The translations under genes were made by a program, and so were the position numbers. Below the pieces are notes generated by a model, which was given only the letters and a program-made list of their open reading frames with translations, searched no databases and was not told the DNA's origin. A stretch of 64,000 bases of DNA from positions 62,001 through 126,000 of the forward strand of contig VXIS01000080.1 of NCBI GenBank assembly GCA_008704415.1, written 5' to 3'. Positions 12,665 through 23,165 of this stretch are shown here, one piece after another. Source of the stretch: Sphaerosporella brunnea. Its lineage: Eukaryota; Ascomycota; Pezizomycetes; Pezizales; Pyronemataceae. Numbering within the stretch: the first letter of the stretch is position 1; every line of letters starts with the position of its first letter.

Positions 12665-13607
12665 CTTATCTTTCTTGTATGAATGACTTGTGGATATTAT
12701 CCGTATGATGTCTTTTTTTTGATGCCCCATTTATGTCCTTTGTTTGCCATACGGGTATCTTCCACCTTTGCGAGTTTTTTTTTTTTTTTTTTTTTTTTTC
12801 TCCTCTTCCCATTTTGACTGTACTTTCTACCTTGCTATTTTATCTGCCTTGGCGTACGTTAGGGAAATGTTTTGTTTTCTCTCTGTCTCGCATTTCCGGA
12901 AAGGGAGGAAAGGAAGGAAGGAAGAACGAAGACACAGGAAGCTATTCCAAAAGGCATTTCATAGGAGTGATATCGATAATATGTTGTGCATGCGGTCAGC
13001 ATACATACCTGCCTAGGTAAGTACTAAGTATGTACTTAAGTACTTAAGTGCATACAGTCGACTCTCCCTATAAGAATATTGTATATAAGAATAATCTCCC
13101 TATAAGAATACGGGTGACCGGTGCCGATCGAGTTTGTACGGGACAAGCCACTCTCTCTATAAGAATTCTCACTTTATAAGAATACGCCCCGCGGCCCCGA
13201 CCGTATTCTTATATAGAGAGTCGACTGTACTTCTTAATGTCTACTATAGTACTCTGGTTTGTCAACAATTCCCAGCGTAACGGTGTGGTGTTTCTGTTTC
13301 TGTTTCTGTATTTGTTTTTTCTCTGAGTCCCAAAAACCGGTGCACGTGGAACCCCCAATCGAGAAAGAAGCGCTAGCTTGGAGAGCTAATGACGTTAAAG
13401 ACCGAACTGGAGCTGAAACTGAACGGTGTAAAACTCAGAGCCAAAAGGTTCCTTCGTTTTACTTTCAACTACCCCATAAAGTCAAGCAAGAATCCTTCCT
13501 ACGGCAAAAGAAGCTTCCTGCCTCCACCACCCAACCACCGATACTCCTGTGCTTTTGCACCTTCCGGTCGCTCGTCTAAACCACCCAGCACGGCCGCATC
13601 CTTCCCA
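12665..13607. other. Spacer with poly-T tract and a TIR element
   Basis: It contains a 25-base T-run at 12775-12799, a stretch of overlapping AAGTACTTAAGT-like motifs at about 13012-13050, and a 173-bp inverted-repeat element listed separately. The final part is the leader of the RMD1-like gene. Confidence 0.6.
13055..13227. mobile_element. 173-bp non-autonomous TIR element (MITE) with TA target duplication
   Basis: The left end CAGTCGACTCTCCCTATAAG matches the reverse complement of the right end (CTTATATAGAGAGTCGACTG) with few differences. TA lies immediately outside both ends (13053-13054 and 13228-13229), as for Tc1/mariner/pogo-type insertions. The inside repeats TATAAGAAT several times near both ends and has no coding capacity. 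The TIR start CAGTCGACTCTC resembles pogo/Tigger-type termini, which is inference from general form. Confidence 0.85.
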
Positions 13608-13649
13608 ATGGCAGCTACCGAAAATACCCCATTACTCAACCCTTCACAA

Positions 13650-13680
<31 letters not shown>

Positions 13681-15297
13681 TCTTGAGTTCAGCACCGTCA
13701 ACGGGACCCACGCTCACGCCGCCGAATAGCCCTATTACCCCTCCACCCGCGCCTAGTGCCGCATCATACGATGACCAGCTCTCGCCGACGGCCACGGCGA
13801 CAGGCTCTCGAATAAGCACAGGCGCAAAGCACCGGAACTCGCAGGTTCGCGGTGCAGGGCCAGTCGGGCACGTCCAGGCCAAGATCGGCCCGCAGCGCAC
13901 CTCAAAAGTATCGCAGAAGCTCAAGATCCTACCGTCGCCGGCGGACCAGGACGAGGAGTCTGGGCGCGATGTTTACTCCCAGGGTATGGCACGCATACTT
14001 CTCTACCCACCCAGCTCAAACAAGCTCAATTGAAACTGAAGAATTGGAATAAGTCACGCGGATTAAGGATAGCACGGCCAGACGAGACGCGGAGCGCCTT
14101 GGAAAGGCTGAGCGGGCGAGGTTACCGAGAGTCACGGCGTATGCGACCGCGAATTCGTACAATATGGACGCCCTGATGAAGTTTTTGAAAGCTCGCGCGT
14201 CCTCCCGCGGCGCCGCGCCGAGGAAGTTCGATGAGTGTATTTATACGCCTTGGTCTTATTCGTACAACAAGCAGCAGCAGCAGCCGCCCCAGGTCCTCGA
14301 CTTGATGCAAATACGTGAAGAGGAAGGGGCGAAGCATATGCAGACACCGGCGGAGCAGGCCGCCGAGAATGCGGGGGAAGAGGATGAGGGGGATGACAAC
14401 CGGTCGTTGATGAACTTTGTGGAGCAGCAAAATCGCGCCATCAGCATGAGCGATGTGTTTTTATTCCAGTACGGAGTGGTGGTGATTTGGGGTATGACGG
14501 TGGAGGAGGAACGCAGATTCTTGAAGGAGATCGCCAAGTTTGAGAACGAGAAGCTGGCTGAGGAAGATGTGCAGGTTGAGAACTTCAACTTCTACGTCAC
14601 CAGCTCATATCAGCCGCGCATATATAACGACTTCATCACGCTGAAGGACGGGCGGAATTACATGGTGAAACTGAGTATTAGCCATGCGATCGCTCAGTCG
14701 GTCAAGGTTTGTCCCTCAATCCTGCTCGAGCTACTGCTCACATCGGAAAAGATATCCCTATTCGAAGACCTGGTGGACAACACCATCGAAGACACCAAAC
14801 AAATACCCTCAGGCATCGCCGAATCCGGAAAAGTAAAAATGAGCCGCAGAGACATCATGAAGCACATAGGCGAGCTATTCATTCTGCGAATCAACATCAA
14901 CCTCCAAGGCAGCGTTCTGGACAGCCCAGAACTTATGTGGGCTGTTCGCCCCCCCCACCCCTTACTTCCCTCTCCAGCTGACCCGTCTTCTCCAGGAGCC
15001 GCAATTGGAACCTGTCTACCAGGCCGCAAGAAGTTACCTGGAGATAAACCAGCGGCTTTCCCTGCTGAACCAACGACTGGACGTGATAAGTGACTTAGTA
15101 AGTCTCGCTCCCTCCCTATGCCCTGTGCGACAAACTCCCAACTAACCCACCCCGCCCGCCGCCAGCTCCAAATGCTTAAAGAGCAAATGTCACATTCGCA
15201 GGGTGAGCACCTGGAATGGATCGTGATCGTCCTGATCGCGGCCGAGATCTTGGTCGCCGTCATCAACGTCGTCGTCGACCTTATGGCTGCCGAGTAG
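13608..15297 (+). CDS. RMD1/DUF155-family membrane protein
   Basis: This is a member of the RMD1/RMD8 family (DUF155; fission yeast Sad1-interacting factor type), whose biochemical role is poorly known. Yeast members affect meiotic nuclear division and mitochondrial translation. From ATG 13608 the protein opens MAATENTPLLNPS followed by 11 glutamines, then a disordered Pro/Ser region. The conserved stretch starts at SKVSQKLKILPSP and DEESGRDVYSQ, then an intron (about 13984-14052) and VTRIKDSTARRDAERLG. The DUF155 core includes DVFLFQYGVVVIWGM and EEERRFLKEI. Further introns near 14945-14997 and 15093-15163 precede the C-terminus, where EWIVIVLIAAEILVAVINVV forms one transmembrane helix close to the end. 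Length and order fit the family. Confidence 0.85.
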
Positions 15298-15940
15298 TAG
15301 AAGTATTCTTATTTAATTTTATATTACTTAGTATGTACTGCTTTTCCTTTAACCGCTTCCCTTAGGTATATCGCGTTATGTTGTGTTATCCTTTTTTTTT
15401 TTTTTTTTTTTTTTTGCGCTGTCCGCTTTGGTTTAATACCTTCCTTACTTATCGCGGTCAATAATTCCCGCCCCCCAATATGCCGTGGAGTGTTTGGCGT
15501 TGTTTTCTTGATCATGAAATTTCGGGTGTTTTGCTTGTCGCTGCTGCTGCTTTGTTCGTTTCTCCACAGGAGTTTTTGATGGAATCAGGTATGATAGAAA
15601 TGTTTAGCTTTTCATACGTTTGGGGATAGCTGGCGGTATCTGCTTCGAGCGTGGAAATGGCATTTGCCGCTGGTCGTTGAAGATGAAGCATCGAGTGTTA
15701 TCTTGTGATGATGCTCGAGTGACATGCTGTGAAGGACCGTGAACGTCCTCTACGTCTACGAATTCTCCATAAAATTGGCACCAACTAACACCAGGAAGCA
15801 AGCAAGCAAGCGCACAGCCCAGCAAACAAACAAAAAACACGGATGGTAAACACAGAAAAAAAAACCCTCAAGATGAAATCCAGCACTCGCTTTCTGCAAA
15901 TGAAAAGAAAAGGCTTGAAGAAAAGGAAAATCCCCGCTAT
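15298..15940. other. Spacer between convergent genes
   Basis: It holds a 24-base T-run at 15392-15415, downstream of the RMD1-like stop, and an A-run near 15856-15864, which is T-rich on the strand of the lectin gene that ends at 15941. No gene is visible. Confidence 0.55.
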
Positions 15941-17143
15941 TTAGAACCGCGAGTTTCGTTTCTGGGTGCGGTAGGCAACCCAGCCGATGTACCCGCCTGC
16001 GCACACGATCGCGAACACTATGAACTTGAGGAGAAACCAGCCCCAGCCGCCACTGCTCTCGCTTTCCCCGTTCCAACCCTTCGGTGGCTTGGTGCTCTTG
16101 CGCGGCTTTCCGGAGCGACCGGGACCTGGACGATTGGGGTTTGCGGAGTAGAGGTTTTTGGAGTGGACGGTGATTAGGTCATGGTTATCTGCTAGCTGTC
16201 AACTGGAGCTCCGGGACAGAAGGAGAGGGTGTACATACCGCTGAGCTCGCCGCAGTGCGCGCTGAAGCCAAGATAGGCGACCTGTGGCAGGGTGACGTTC
16301 TGCACGTTGAAGCACTGGACCCACTGGTCCTGGTTCTTATACTGCAGATCAAGCTGGAGGTAGTTCTCCTGGAAGTACGTGAGCTTCGCCTTGGTGGGAA
16401 TGCTAGCGCCTCTGATGCCGCGGGCAGAGCATCCAGCGAGCTCGGTAGCTTTTCCGTCGTGCGCGTGGTCGTAGCTGGTCTGGCCGTCTCCCAGCATCGC
16501 CGATACGTACGGGAATACCACACCCGGTCGGTTGTTCTTGTAGGTGTCGATGAAGATGCCCAAGCCCTCAAAGTTGTCAGTGCTACCGAAGACGGGCCCG
16601 GAAATCGCACGTTGCTTCGTTATCCATAGTGCCATGCCATCGCCGAAAAGGTTGCCTTGGCCGTGGATTTTGAATTCCCATTCGATCTAGGGTGAGCGGT
16701 CAGCTTGTGGGTGCTCGGGGGAGAGGTGGGAGGCGGAGGTGCTCACCTCCCAGTTCGTCGCCGTCAGCGGTAGTCGCGACCATAGCCATCCTGCCTGGTT
16801 CTGTCGGTCGGATGTCAAACGGATATACCTGATTGCGGATATCAGCGGTGATCTTGGTGGCGGTGGCGTGGGGAGGGGGAATAACTGGTCAGCGCGGATA
16901 ATAGTGTCGCCGCCCCAATCGAACCATCTGCTCTGCAAGTCCTGGTCCAAATATGGCTATTTCTCCATCAGCAGCTTCTCTCAAGCTTCGTTTTGTCGCA
17001 AAACGGACCTGCAACAAGCTGTGTGTCCGCAGCGGCACTGACTTGATCGTGTCGTCCCCGTCGAGCTGGGCGAGTGAGGAGGGTGTGAAGACGGCTATGG
17101 ACGACAAGAACGCCGCAATGACCTTCCTCGTGGTTAAGCGCAT
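15941..17143 (-). CDS. L-type (legume-like) lectin cargo receptor, VIP36/ERGIC-53 family
   Basis: The product is a type I membrane lectin that cycles between ER and Golgi and binds high-mannose glycoproteins. It starts at 17143 with a signal peptide (MRLTTRKVIAAFLSSIAVF). Exon 1 ends ...THSLLQ and joins to PYLDQDLQSRWFDWGGDTII. The lectin domain follows with RLTSDRQNQAGWLWSRLPL, WEIEWEFKIHGQGNLFGDG, a GLGIFIDTYKNN calcium/sugar-site region and the cysteines near AGCSARGIR and QCFNVQNV. After a short linker, WGWFLLKFIVFAIVCAGGYI is a transmembrane helix, and the cytosolic tail is short and basic, ending NSRF. The lack of a long coiled coil makes it more like VIP36/VIPL than Emp46/47. Introns lie near 16970-17000, 16690-16745, 16805-16890 and 16180-16235. 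Confidence 0.88.
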
Positions 17144-17796
17144 GGTGATACTTTAGGAGTGCGGATGCGGGGGGTCTGAAGGTTCTGGAACAGCAGGCTG
17201 CGACGGAGTGTGCAAAAGGTAAAAGTGTCGGCCACCGGAGGAGGTTCAATAAGGTGGCCTCTACGGTTGCCAAGACAACCAGCCCGCCGCCGCGCATGTA
17301 GGTATTGATGTCTCCCTGCCAATTACAATTACAAGTGGAATTTTGCCGGAGTGATCCGAGACTGAAGAAGTCCCGTGGGGCACAGGATGTAACAGTATGG
17401 GGAAAACGCGGCTCGAAGATCATCACTTGTTGACGTGTGCTAGAATTGACCAAATCCCTATCGAGTGAGCGGCAATGGATCAACTAAGGCGCCGTGGCGT
17501 GGATCGGGCCGCCGGCCGAACTATGCTCATCAACCCCGATGTTAGAAAGGGTTTCAAAGGTTCCGATGCGGTGATATTCGTTTTACGCAGATAATCCGAC
17601 CAAGAACTCAACGCCATGGATACTGCCAGAAGAGGAATGCCTAATATAATCAGCAACCTTTTGGTAAGATTTGAGTCATTTGACAATTCTTCATGCCACT
17701 GCCTGAAAAATGAAATAATTCTATGTCGCGATGCATCAAAATATCAACAATGAACAGAACATAACCCAAACTTCGTCAGCCCACTATTCTCACATC
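17144..17796. other. Spacer with a possible small membrane-protein exon
   Basis: On the minus strand an open frame from an acceptor-like site near 17705 to a stop at 17480 reads QWHEELSNDSNLTKRLL and contains one hydrophobic segment (LLIILGIPLLAVSMAL). It has no ATG of its own, and I cannot find a convincing first exon before the zinc transporter stop at 17797. It could be the last exon of an unrecognised small protein or chance. Nothing else is visible. Confidence 0.3.
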
Positions 17797-19019
17797 TCAG
17801 TGATGGTGGTGATGCCCGATCTGTGTCGCCAGTGGCACCACCATTCCAAACACCGCCGCGGCAACATCCTTGAGGGAGCTCTTCTGTCCAGACTCTGCCA
17901 GCTGCGCAGCCTGTTCCTGCATCGCGTGCATCGCAACATATCTATCCTCATTAGCACAGTTCAACGTGAAAAATCGAAGGTACGGATAAGCTCACAAGAA
18001 AGTCCCACCGCTGAAGAGCAGCATAACTCCCGTCCACCACTGCAACCCGTTTCCGCCAGTCATTTCTCCACCCAACAGCCCAACCAAAAGCCATGTCACA
18101 AAGGCCCCGGCAGGTGCCGCCAGCGAGAATATCGTAAGGTGCATGCGAACCTGACGCCTAGACAATCCTCCGCGCAGCAGCACCGCCGTAAGACCAAAAG
18201 CTGCGGGGGCCTTATGCAACATGATAGCGATGAAGATAATGGCACCCAGTGCGAGATTTTGCGATGCCGACGAGGCGCCAAGGGCAATGCCATCTGCAGC
18301 GGCGTGGATTACGAGACCAAGAGTCATGGAACCCGGATTGCCCGTGTGAAGCTGCGCCTCGGGAGCGGGAGAGGACATGCTGCCACGAAGATTGTCGATG
18401 GCGATGTGGTAGGGCTGGGAGTCGGAGGAATGGCGGTGCGACGGAAGCACGTCAATAAGGTACATCAAGATGAAGCCCGTGATGAGTGATATCCCGACCC
18501 ACTTATGAGCGCTAGCCTCCGCCGCCTCTTCCTCCTCCGAGTGGACACCGTGACTATGCTCATGCTCATGCTCACGTTCGTGGTCGTGGCCGTCATCATC
18601 ATCGTCTGCATTCCGGCGCCAGACATACCCTACCTCCTCGGCACTGCGCGCTGCAATCGACGCTTCCGACCGTCGAGCTGCCAGCCAGTCAAAGCTCTCT
18701 CTCCGAGGCTGCACACCGGCAGCCGCCGCTGCGGGGGGGTGTTGATGCATTATTGCTGCCTTTTGCGCGCTGTACATCGTCTCGATTCCCTCCGGGATAA
18801 TAACGATCATACTTGTTCCAACCAATACCCCCATTCCTATTGTCGAGATCACGCGAAGTTGTGATTGCGACAGGCTTACAGCCAGGGGAAGCATGCCCGC
18901 CGCGAAAGACCTGATTGAGTCTTGTTAGCATTCCATAGCTTGAACCGAAGAGAGAGGGTGAGCTACGCGATGGCCATTAATGCACAATAGACGAGTAGTG
19001 TGAGTAGGCCTTCTGTCAT
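17797..19019 (-). CDS. ZIP-family zinc transporter, ZIP9 (SLC39A9)-like
   Basis: ZIP9-type carriers move zinc toward the cytosol from the secretory pathway. ATG 19019 begins MTEGLLTLLVYCALMAIA. A short intron then joins to SFAAGMLPLAVSLSQSQ and VLVGTSMIVIIPEGIETMY, as in human ZIP9. A long cytosolic loop follows with the acidic and His-rich stretch DDDDDGHDHEREHEHEHSH, a likely metal-binding segment. The signature HAAADGIALGA (membrane segment IV) and IMLHKAPAAFGL (segment V) carry the metal-site His, Asp and Lys-Ala-Pro motif. The final exon (about 17797-17940) ends GHHHH-like, with stop at 17797-17799. The protein is complete, with about eight membrane segments. Confidence 0.9.
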
Positions 19020-20374
19020 GATGGCTGTGGTGCTGCTGAAGGACGAGTGGGAAGAGAAAGGATGAAGCTATCAAGCCACAGGGACAAGGCGGGGGACGCG
19101 CGCGTAAGTTTCAATATTGGGTTCCAATTGCTGGTAGTACAATATCGCCTCGACCGTTGAAGAAGAGGAGTCGGTAGAAGGTTAACTCATGAGCTGGTGA
19201 ACTTCAATACTTCTAGACATAAGCAGATGAGGTGTTGAGGTCGGATAGAACATGTGTGTTTCAACTTTCAAGGAAATAAAATTTAGACCGGCCCTGGGTA
19301 GGTAAAATCGCCATTTAGTCCAAAAATAGGCTCGTCAGCAAAAAAAAAAAACCCGAGAGCAAAGAGAGCAAAGGGTTCCTGATGATTAATTGCATTTGGA
19401 GAACGAGCACTGTACTCTACATCTCTAGAGTGGCCAAACCGCTGGATTGGGGAGGAGCCGGCGTCGCGGGTTAACATTTGTGGAGGACGGGTGGGTTGAC
19501 AGTGTCTCTCGGCGTGGTGAGAAATCAACACCATTGTGGGCTGCGACGCTGAGAACACTGTGGACCCAGCCGTCCTCCACAATTAATATTGTACCATTCG
19601 TCCGCGACCTCCTTCGCAATCCAGCGATTTGCTAGACCACAGTAGTGACTTTTAAAAGATTCGGTACTGCTTGACACCAAAAAAAAAAATCCAAGCACGA
19701 GACGATCCAAAAAGCGCAAAGATCTGCAATGCCCGTCAAAAAGCCACGGTCCACGAGAAAACCGGTCGCGCAAAGAGAAGGCCGCGCCGAGAAAAATACC
19801 GTGATATCTTCGCCTCCGCTTCCTGTCGATCATGCTCGCCGTCGTCGCACGAAGGCCAGGAATATGTACATTGTTCGGAATTGTCACGCCCTACCCCCGG
19901 GCTTCAATTGCAGTGATACGATGCCTCTGGAAAGGGCGTTCTTTTCGTGGCCTCAGGCTTCCAGATCTCTGCGCGGTTTTTCTTAGCGACGAGGCAGCAG
20001 AGGGGGTGCTGACGAAGGTACCAAGGGCCCGAGGGGCTTCTGGTGGGTGAATCCGGTGGATTAGACTGAGTCGCTGCATAGTGGTGAATGATTTGGTCGA
20101 GGAGAATCTGCGTGAATGAAAGGATTTTTCGCAAAGTCATATTGTTCGGAGCCGTTCACAGTCCGGATATAGATTTACATAATATGCCCGCAGTTACATT
20201 TTAATGGCGTATTCGATTGTATTGTAAGGGCTGGGTCACTGGTGTTGAGTTTCGTGGTGCATGCAAAATCACCCGTGTCACGGGACTATAATGCGCGTCG
20301 CGCGTCGCGCCTCAACTCTTGGCTTAGTGACAAAACCTTCCTCCCACCCCTCCAAGAATACTAAACCGCCCGCC
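19020..20374. other. Spacer between divergent zinc transporter and HAT1
   Basis: It contains a near-perfect foldback element (listed separately), A-runs at 19341-19351 and 19679-19688, and overlapping open frames without recognisable protein. A second ATG in frame with HAT1 lies upstream at 20291, but the family N-terminus supports 20375. Confidence 0.5.
19478..19582. repeat. 105-bp foldback (inverted repeat) element
   Basis: The left arm begins TTGTGGAGGACGGGTGGGTT. The right arm, read on the other strand, begins TTGTGGAGGACGGCTGGGTC, and similarity continues for about 35 bases with a few mismatches. The spacer between arms is short, so the RNA or single strand would form a long hairpin. 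There is no coding capacity. Flanks are AT-rich (TTAACAT and ATTAATATT), compatible with a small MITE, but no clear target duplication can be seen. Confidence 0.7.
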
Positions 20375-21722
20375 ATGGCATCCGCCGCAGAAGCCTGGTC
20401 CGTCGACGCGAACGAAGCTGTAACACTGTCCTTTTACTCCCCCAAGACGGGCGAAGAAACCGCGACTGGAATCCCGCCAACCTTCACGTACCCGCTATAT
20501 GGCGACGCGCAAGCAATCTACGGCTACAAGGACCTTGTGGTACATCTCAAGTTCGCGCAGGACAGCATGGAGCCGGCTGTGGAAGCGACATGGGCAGAAA
20601 AGGCACCCCAGATTGGCGATGTTGAGGCCGAGGACGTGCTGAGGCCGTTGGAAGAACACCTACCTTACTGTGAGTGTTGGGCCTGGATATTCTGCCAGTG
20701 TTAGGAAAGCAAAATAACTGACAATATCCAAAGCGGCTTTTTCCGGAGACCACGACGGCTACGTCAAATATCTGCAGAGGCGTGAGGTGCCATTCAGACC
20801 CCCGGGAGTGCTGCAAACCACTTTCGACCACAACGGACGCCGCTTCGAGGTGTGGCGCTCCAACATCAACGACACAAACTGTGCTCAGCTGCTGGCGAAC
20901 ATGCAGATCCTCGTGTTGCTTTACATAGAGGGCGGCAGTCCAATAGATTTGAATGACGAGGTGTGGAGCAACCAGCGGTGGGAAGTGTTTTTCCTCTACG
21001 AAAAGATGCTGGATGATACGTACGCCTTCATTGGATACTGCACGCTCTACCGATGGTACTTTTTCGACAAGGCTATCCCCAATCAGACCCGCGTTCGCTT
21101 GTCGCAGTTCCTCATCCTACCGCAGTACCAGCGTGAAGGACACGGCTCCCGCTTCTACGACGCTATCATCCAGTACTACCTGGACTCCCCCAAAGTTCGC
21201 GAGATCACGGTTGAAGATCCTAGTGAGGAGTTCGCCGACTTGCGTGATCGCCGGGATATGCTGCGTCTGGGTAAGGACCCCGACTTCCTCAACGTCAAGC
21301 TCGCGGATGTCGTGTCCAAGAAGTTCCCCATCAAAGAGATGCGCGCGTGCGCGAAGATGCCGGAACGCCAGTTTCTGCGGTGCCTCGAGATGCAGCTGTT
21401 CCAAGGCTTGAACGTCAAAGACAAGAAGCAATACAAGCAGTACCGTCTAATCGTCAAAGGTCGCATCTACAAGCAGCATTCCGATCTGTTAGCGCAGCTG
21501 GATCGTCTCGAACGGATCGACAAGCTGGACGAGACCTACCGCCATGTCGAGGACGACTACCAGCGTCTCTTGCTTCTTATGAAGAAGTCTAGCGTCCAGG
21601 AGGCCGGGGAGGTAGACAAGTCTGGAAAGGCGCCTAAGAGGATTGCCCAGGAGTCCGTTGCGACTGCAGCGAGCTCGAGACCAACGAAGAAGGTCAGGGT
21701 TCAGGATGCGGAAGATTTGTAA
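20375..21722 (+). CDS. Histone acetyltransferase type B catalytic subunit HAT1
   Basis: HAT1 acetylates newly made histone H4 on Lys5 and Lys12, with the RbAp46/Hat2 partner, before chromatin assembly. Two exons, 20375-20669 and 20734-21722, give 427 residues, the expected size. The N-terminal domain (VTLSFYSPKTGEE, FTYPLYGDAQAIYGY) binds histone. The GNAT core shows RLSQFLILPQYQREGHGSR with the acetyl-CoA loop QREGHG, and VEDPSEEFADLRD with the conserved acidic residues near the active site. A basic and acidic C-terminal helix bundle ends with a KKVRVQ-type nuclear localisation stretch. ATG 20375 (MASAAEAW) was preferred over an in-frame ATG at 20291 because the extra 28 residues match nothing in the family and the context GCCATGGC is stronger. 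Confidence 0.95.
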
Positions 21723-21823
21723 AACGCAGAGTTCCTTTTTCTTTTGGTCTCTTGCTCTTGGAGTCTACACTGTATCACTATCCGGCCTGGTAATTTCGAA
21801 ATTTCGAGGGTTGATTGGTCTGC

Positions 21824-21859
<36 letters not shown>

Positions 21860-23165
21860 CGGCGTTCCCTTTTGGGAGGGCGGATAGTCTCTACTAGTAC
21901 GAGTAGTACGCACTTATTTTACAGAACCTCTCTTATGGGCCATCTGGATAAAATTGAGAAGATCACTGGTGGCATGGCAGTTGTGCGTGGTCAGTTGAAC
22001 AAAAATGAACCCTTCCCCACTCGCACACGCAGAGCTTCCTTCCCAGCAACTAACGGAGGGCAGCAACATCGCCAAGGTCATGAATGTTATTGGAAGCGGC
22101 AGCATCGGGGAATGGAGCGGGCATGCTTAGCAGCGTTCCCAGTCATGTTATGGGAAGCAGTACTGATGTCGAGTAGCATTAGATGGACCCGGTCATATTG
22201 TGAGCAGCACTGCTGGAGGCCAGCAACATCGTCAGATGGGCTCGGCCATATTGCGAATGTTACGGACGGCGGGCAGGAGCATCATGAGATGGATCCGGTC
22301 ATGTTGAGAGCGGCACTGAGGGAACACAGCAGCATCGGATTGGGCAGACTCATTGGCGGCAGCCCAGACAGATCACTGGATGGCCGCAGCGGTCAGATGG
22401 CTGTGGAAGGGCATTTTAGTATGCATTTATGTATGTTACATTGATAGAGATAGGAGCAGGCGCCCCGCTGAGTGAATACATATCACTATCCGGCCGGAGG
22501 CCGGATCCTCTCTTGTAGGATATATCTCTACTGCGGATGCGAACGATGGGTAGTCTTGGCGCTGAAAATAGGACGTTGGCATCAAGAAATATCACTCGGT
22601 GAAGGCCACGTGGGGATAGAGACGAACGTGTAGCGGTAGAAAAAGTTTGACGAAGGTGCTGAGAAAGAAAAACGTCGTCGTGAACCGCGTTTTGCGCCGA
22701 TATGGTAGATGAGGCATCAATAACCCGATATATACTATGAAGTGCAATACATGTTACACCACAGCTATATCTTGGTGGTGGGCACTCTGATTTGCGACAG
22801 CAAAACATACGACGTCACCCGGCATCACGTCGATATATTGGTGGCGCCGGGTAAACTCCCCCGCCGCTTCCAGCTGCGCCGCGTGGTTTGTAACCTTGCC
22901 GCCCGAGCCTAAATGTAAATTCCGTCACTGCGCTGCAACTCACTGCACGTTGCCTACTAAACCATCCCAACCCTTCTCTTGTCTACAATACATCTTACAC
23001 GCACCGCGACAACACAGCACACAGCGAACCACAATACAAAGTACGGGGTCCGAAGTACAAATAACACACCCCTCTGATCCCGCAATGCGGCGACATTAAC
23101 ACCACCACCCCACCCCACCCAGCACCAACAACTATCAGCACCACAAAGCAAGAAAGCAAACAAAC
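21723..23165. other. Spacer with long poly-T and degenerate tandem repeat
   Basis: A 35-base T-run lies at 21825-21859, about 100 bp past the HAT1 stop. A degenerate tandem repeat occupies about 22060-22385 (listed separately). From 22440 to 23165 I see no gene. The last 200 bases are CA-rich, as a fungal leader before the small gene at 23166. Confidence 0.5.
22060..22385. repeat. Degenerate tandem repeat, 50-53 bp unit
   Basis: Three clear units start with GATGG/GATTGG at 22182, 22235, 22288 and (next start) 22338, giving lengths 53, 53 and 50. Each contains a version of CGGTCATATTG...GCAGCAT. Weaker, more diverged copies extend to both sides. The open frame running through it is a product of the repeat and is not called as a gene. 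Confidence 0.7.

Noticed and set aside
21815..22444. Open frame of 209 codons after HAT1
   Set aside because: It starts inside a poly-T run and is made mostly of the 50-53 bp degenerate repeat. There are no protein features.
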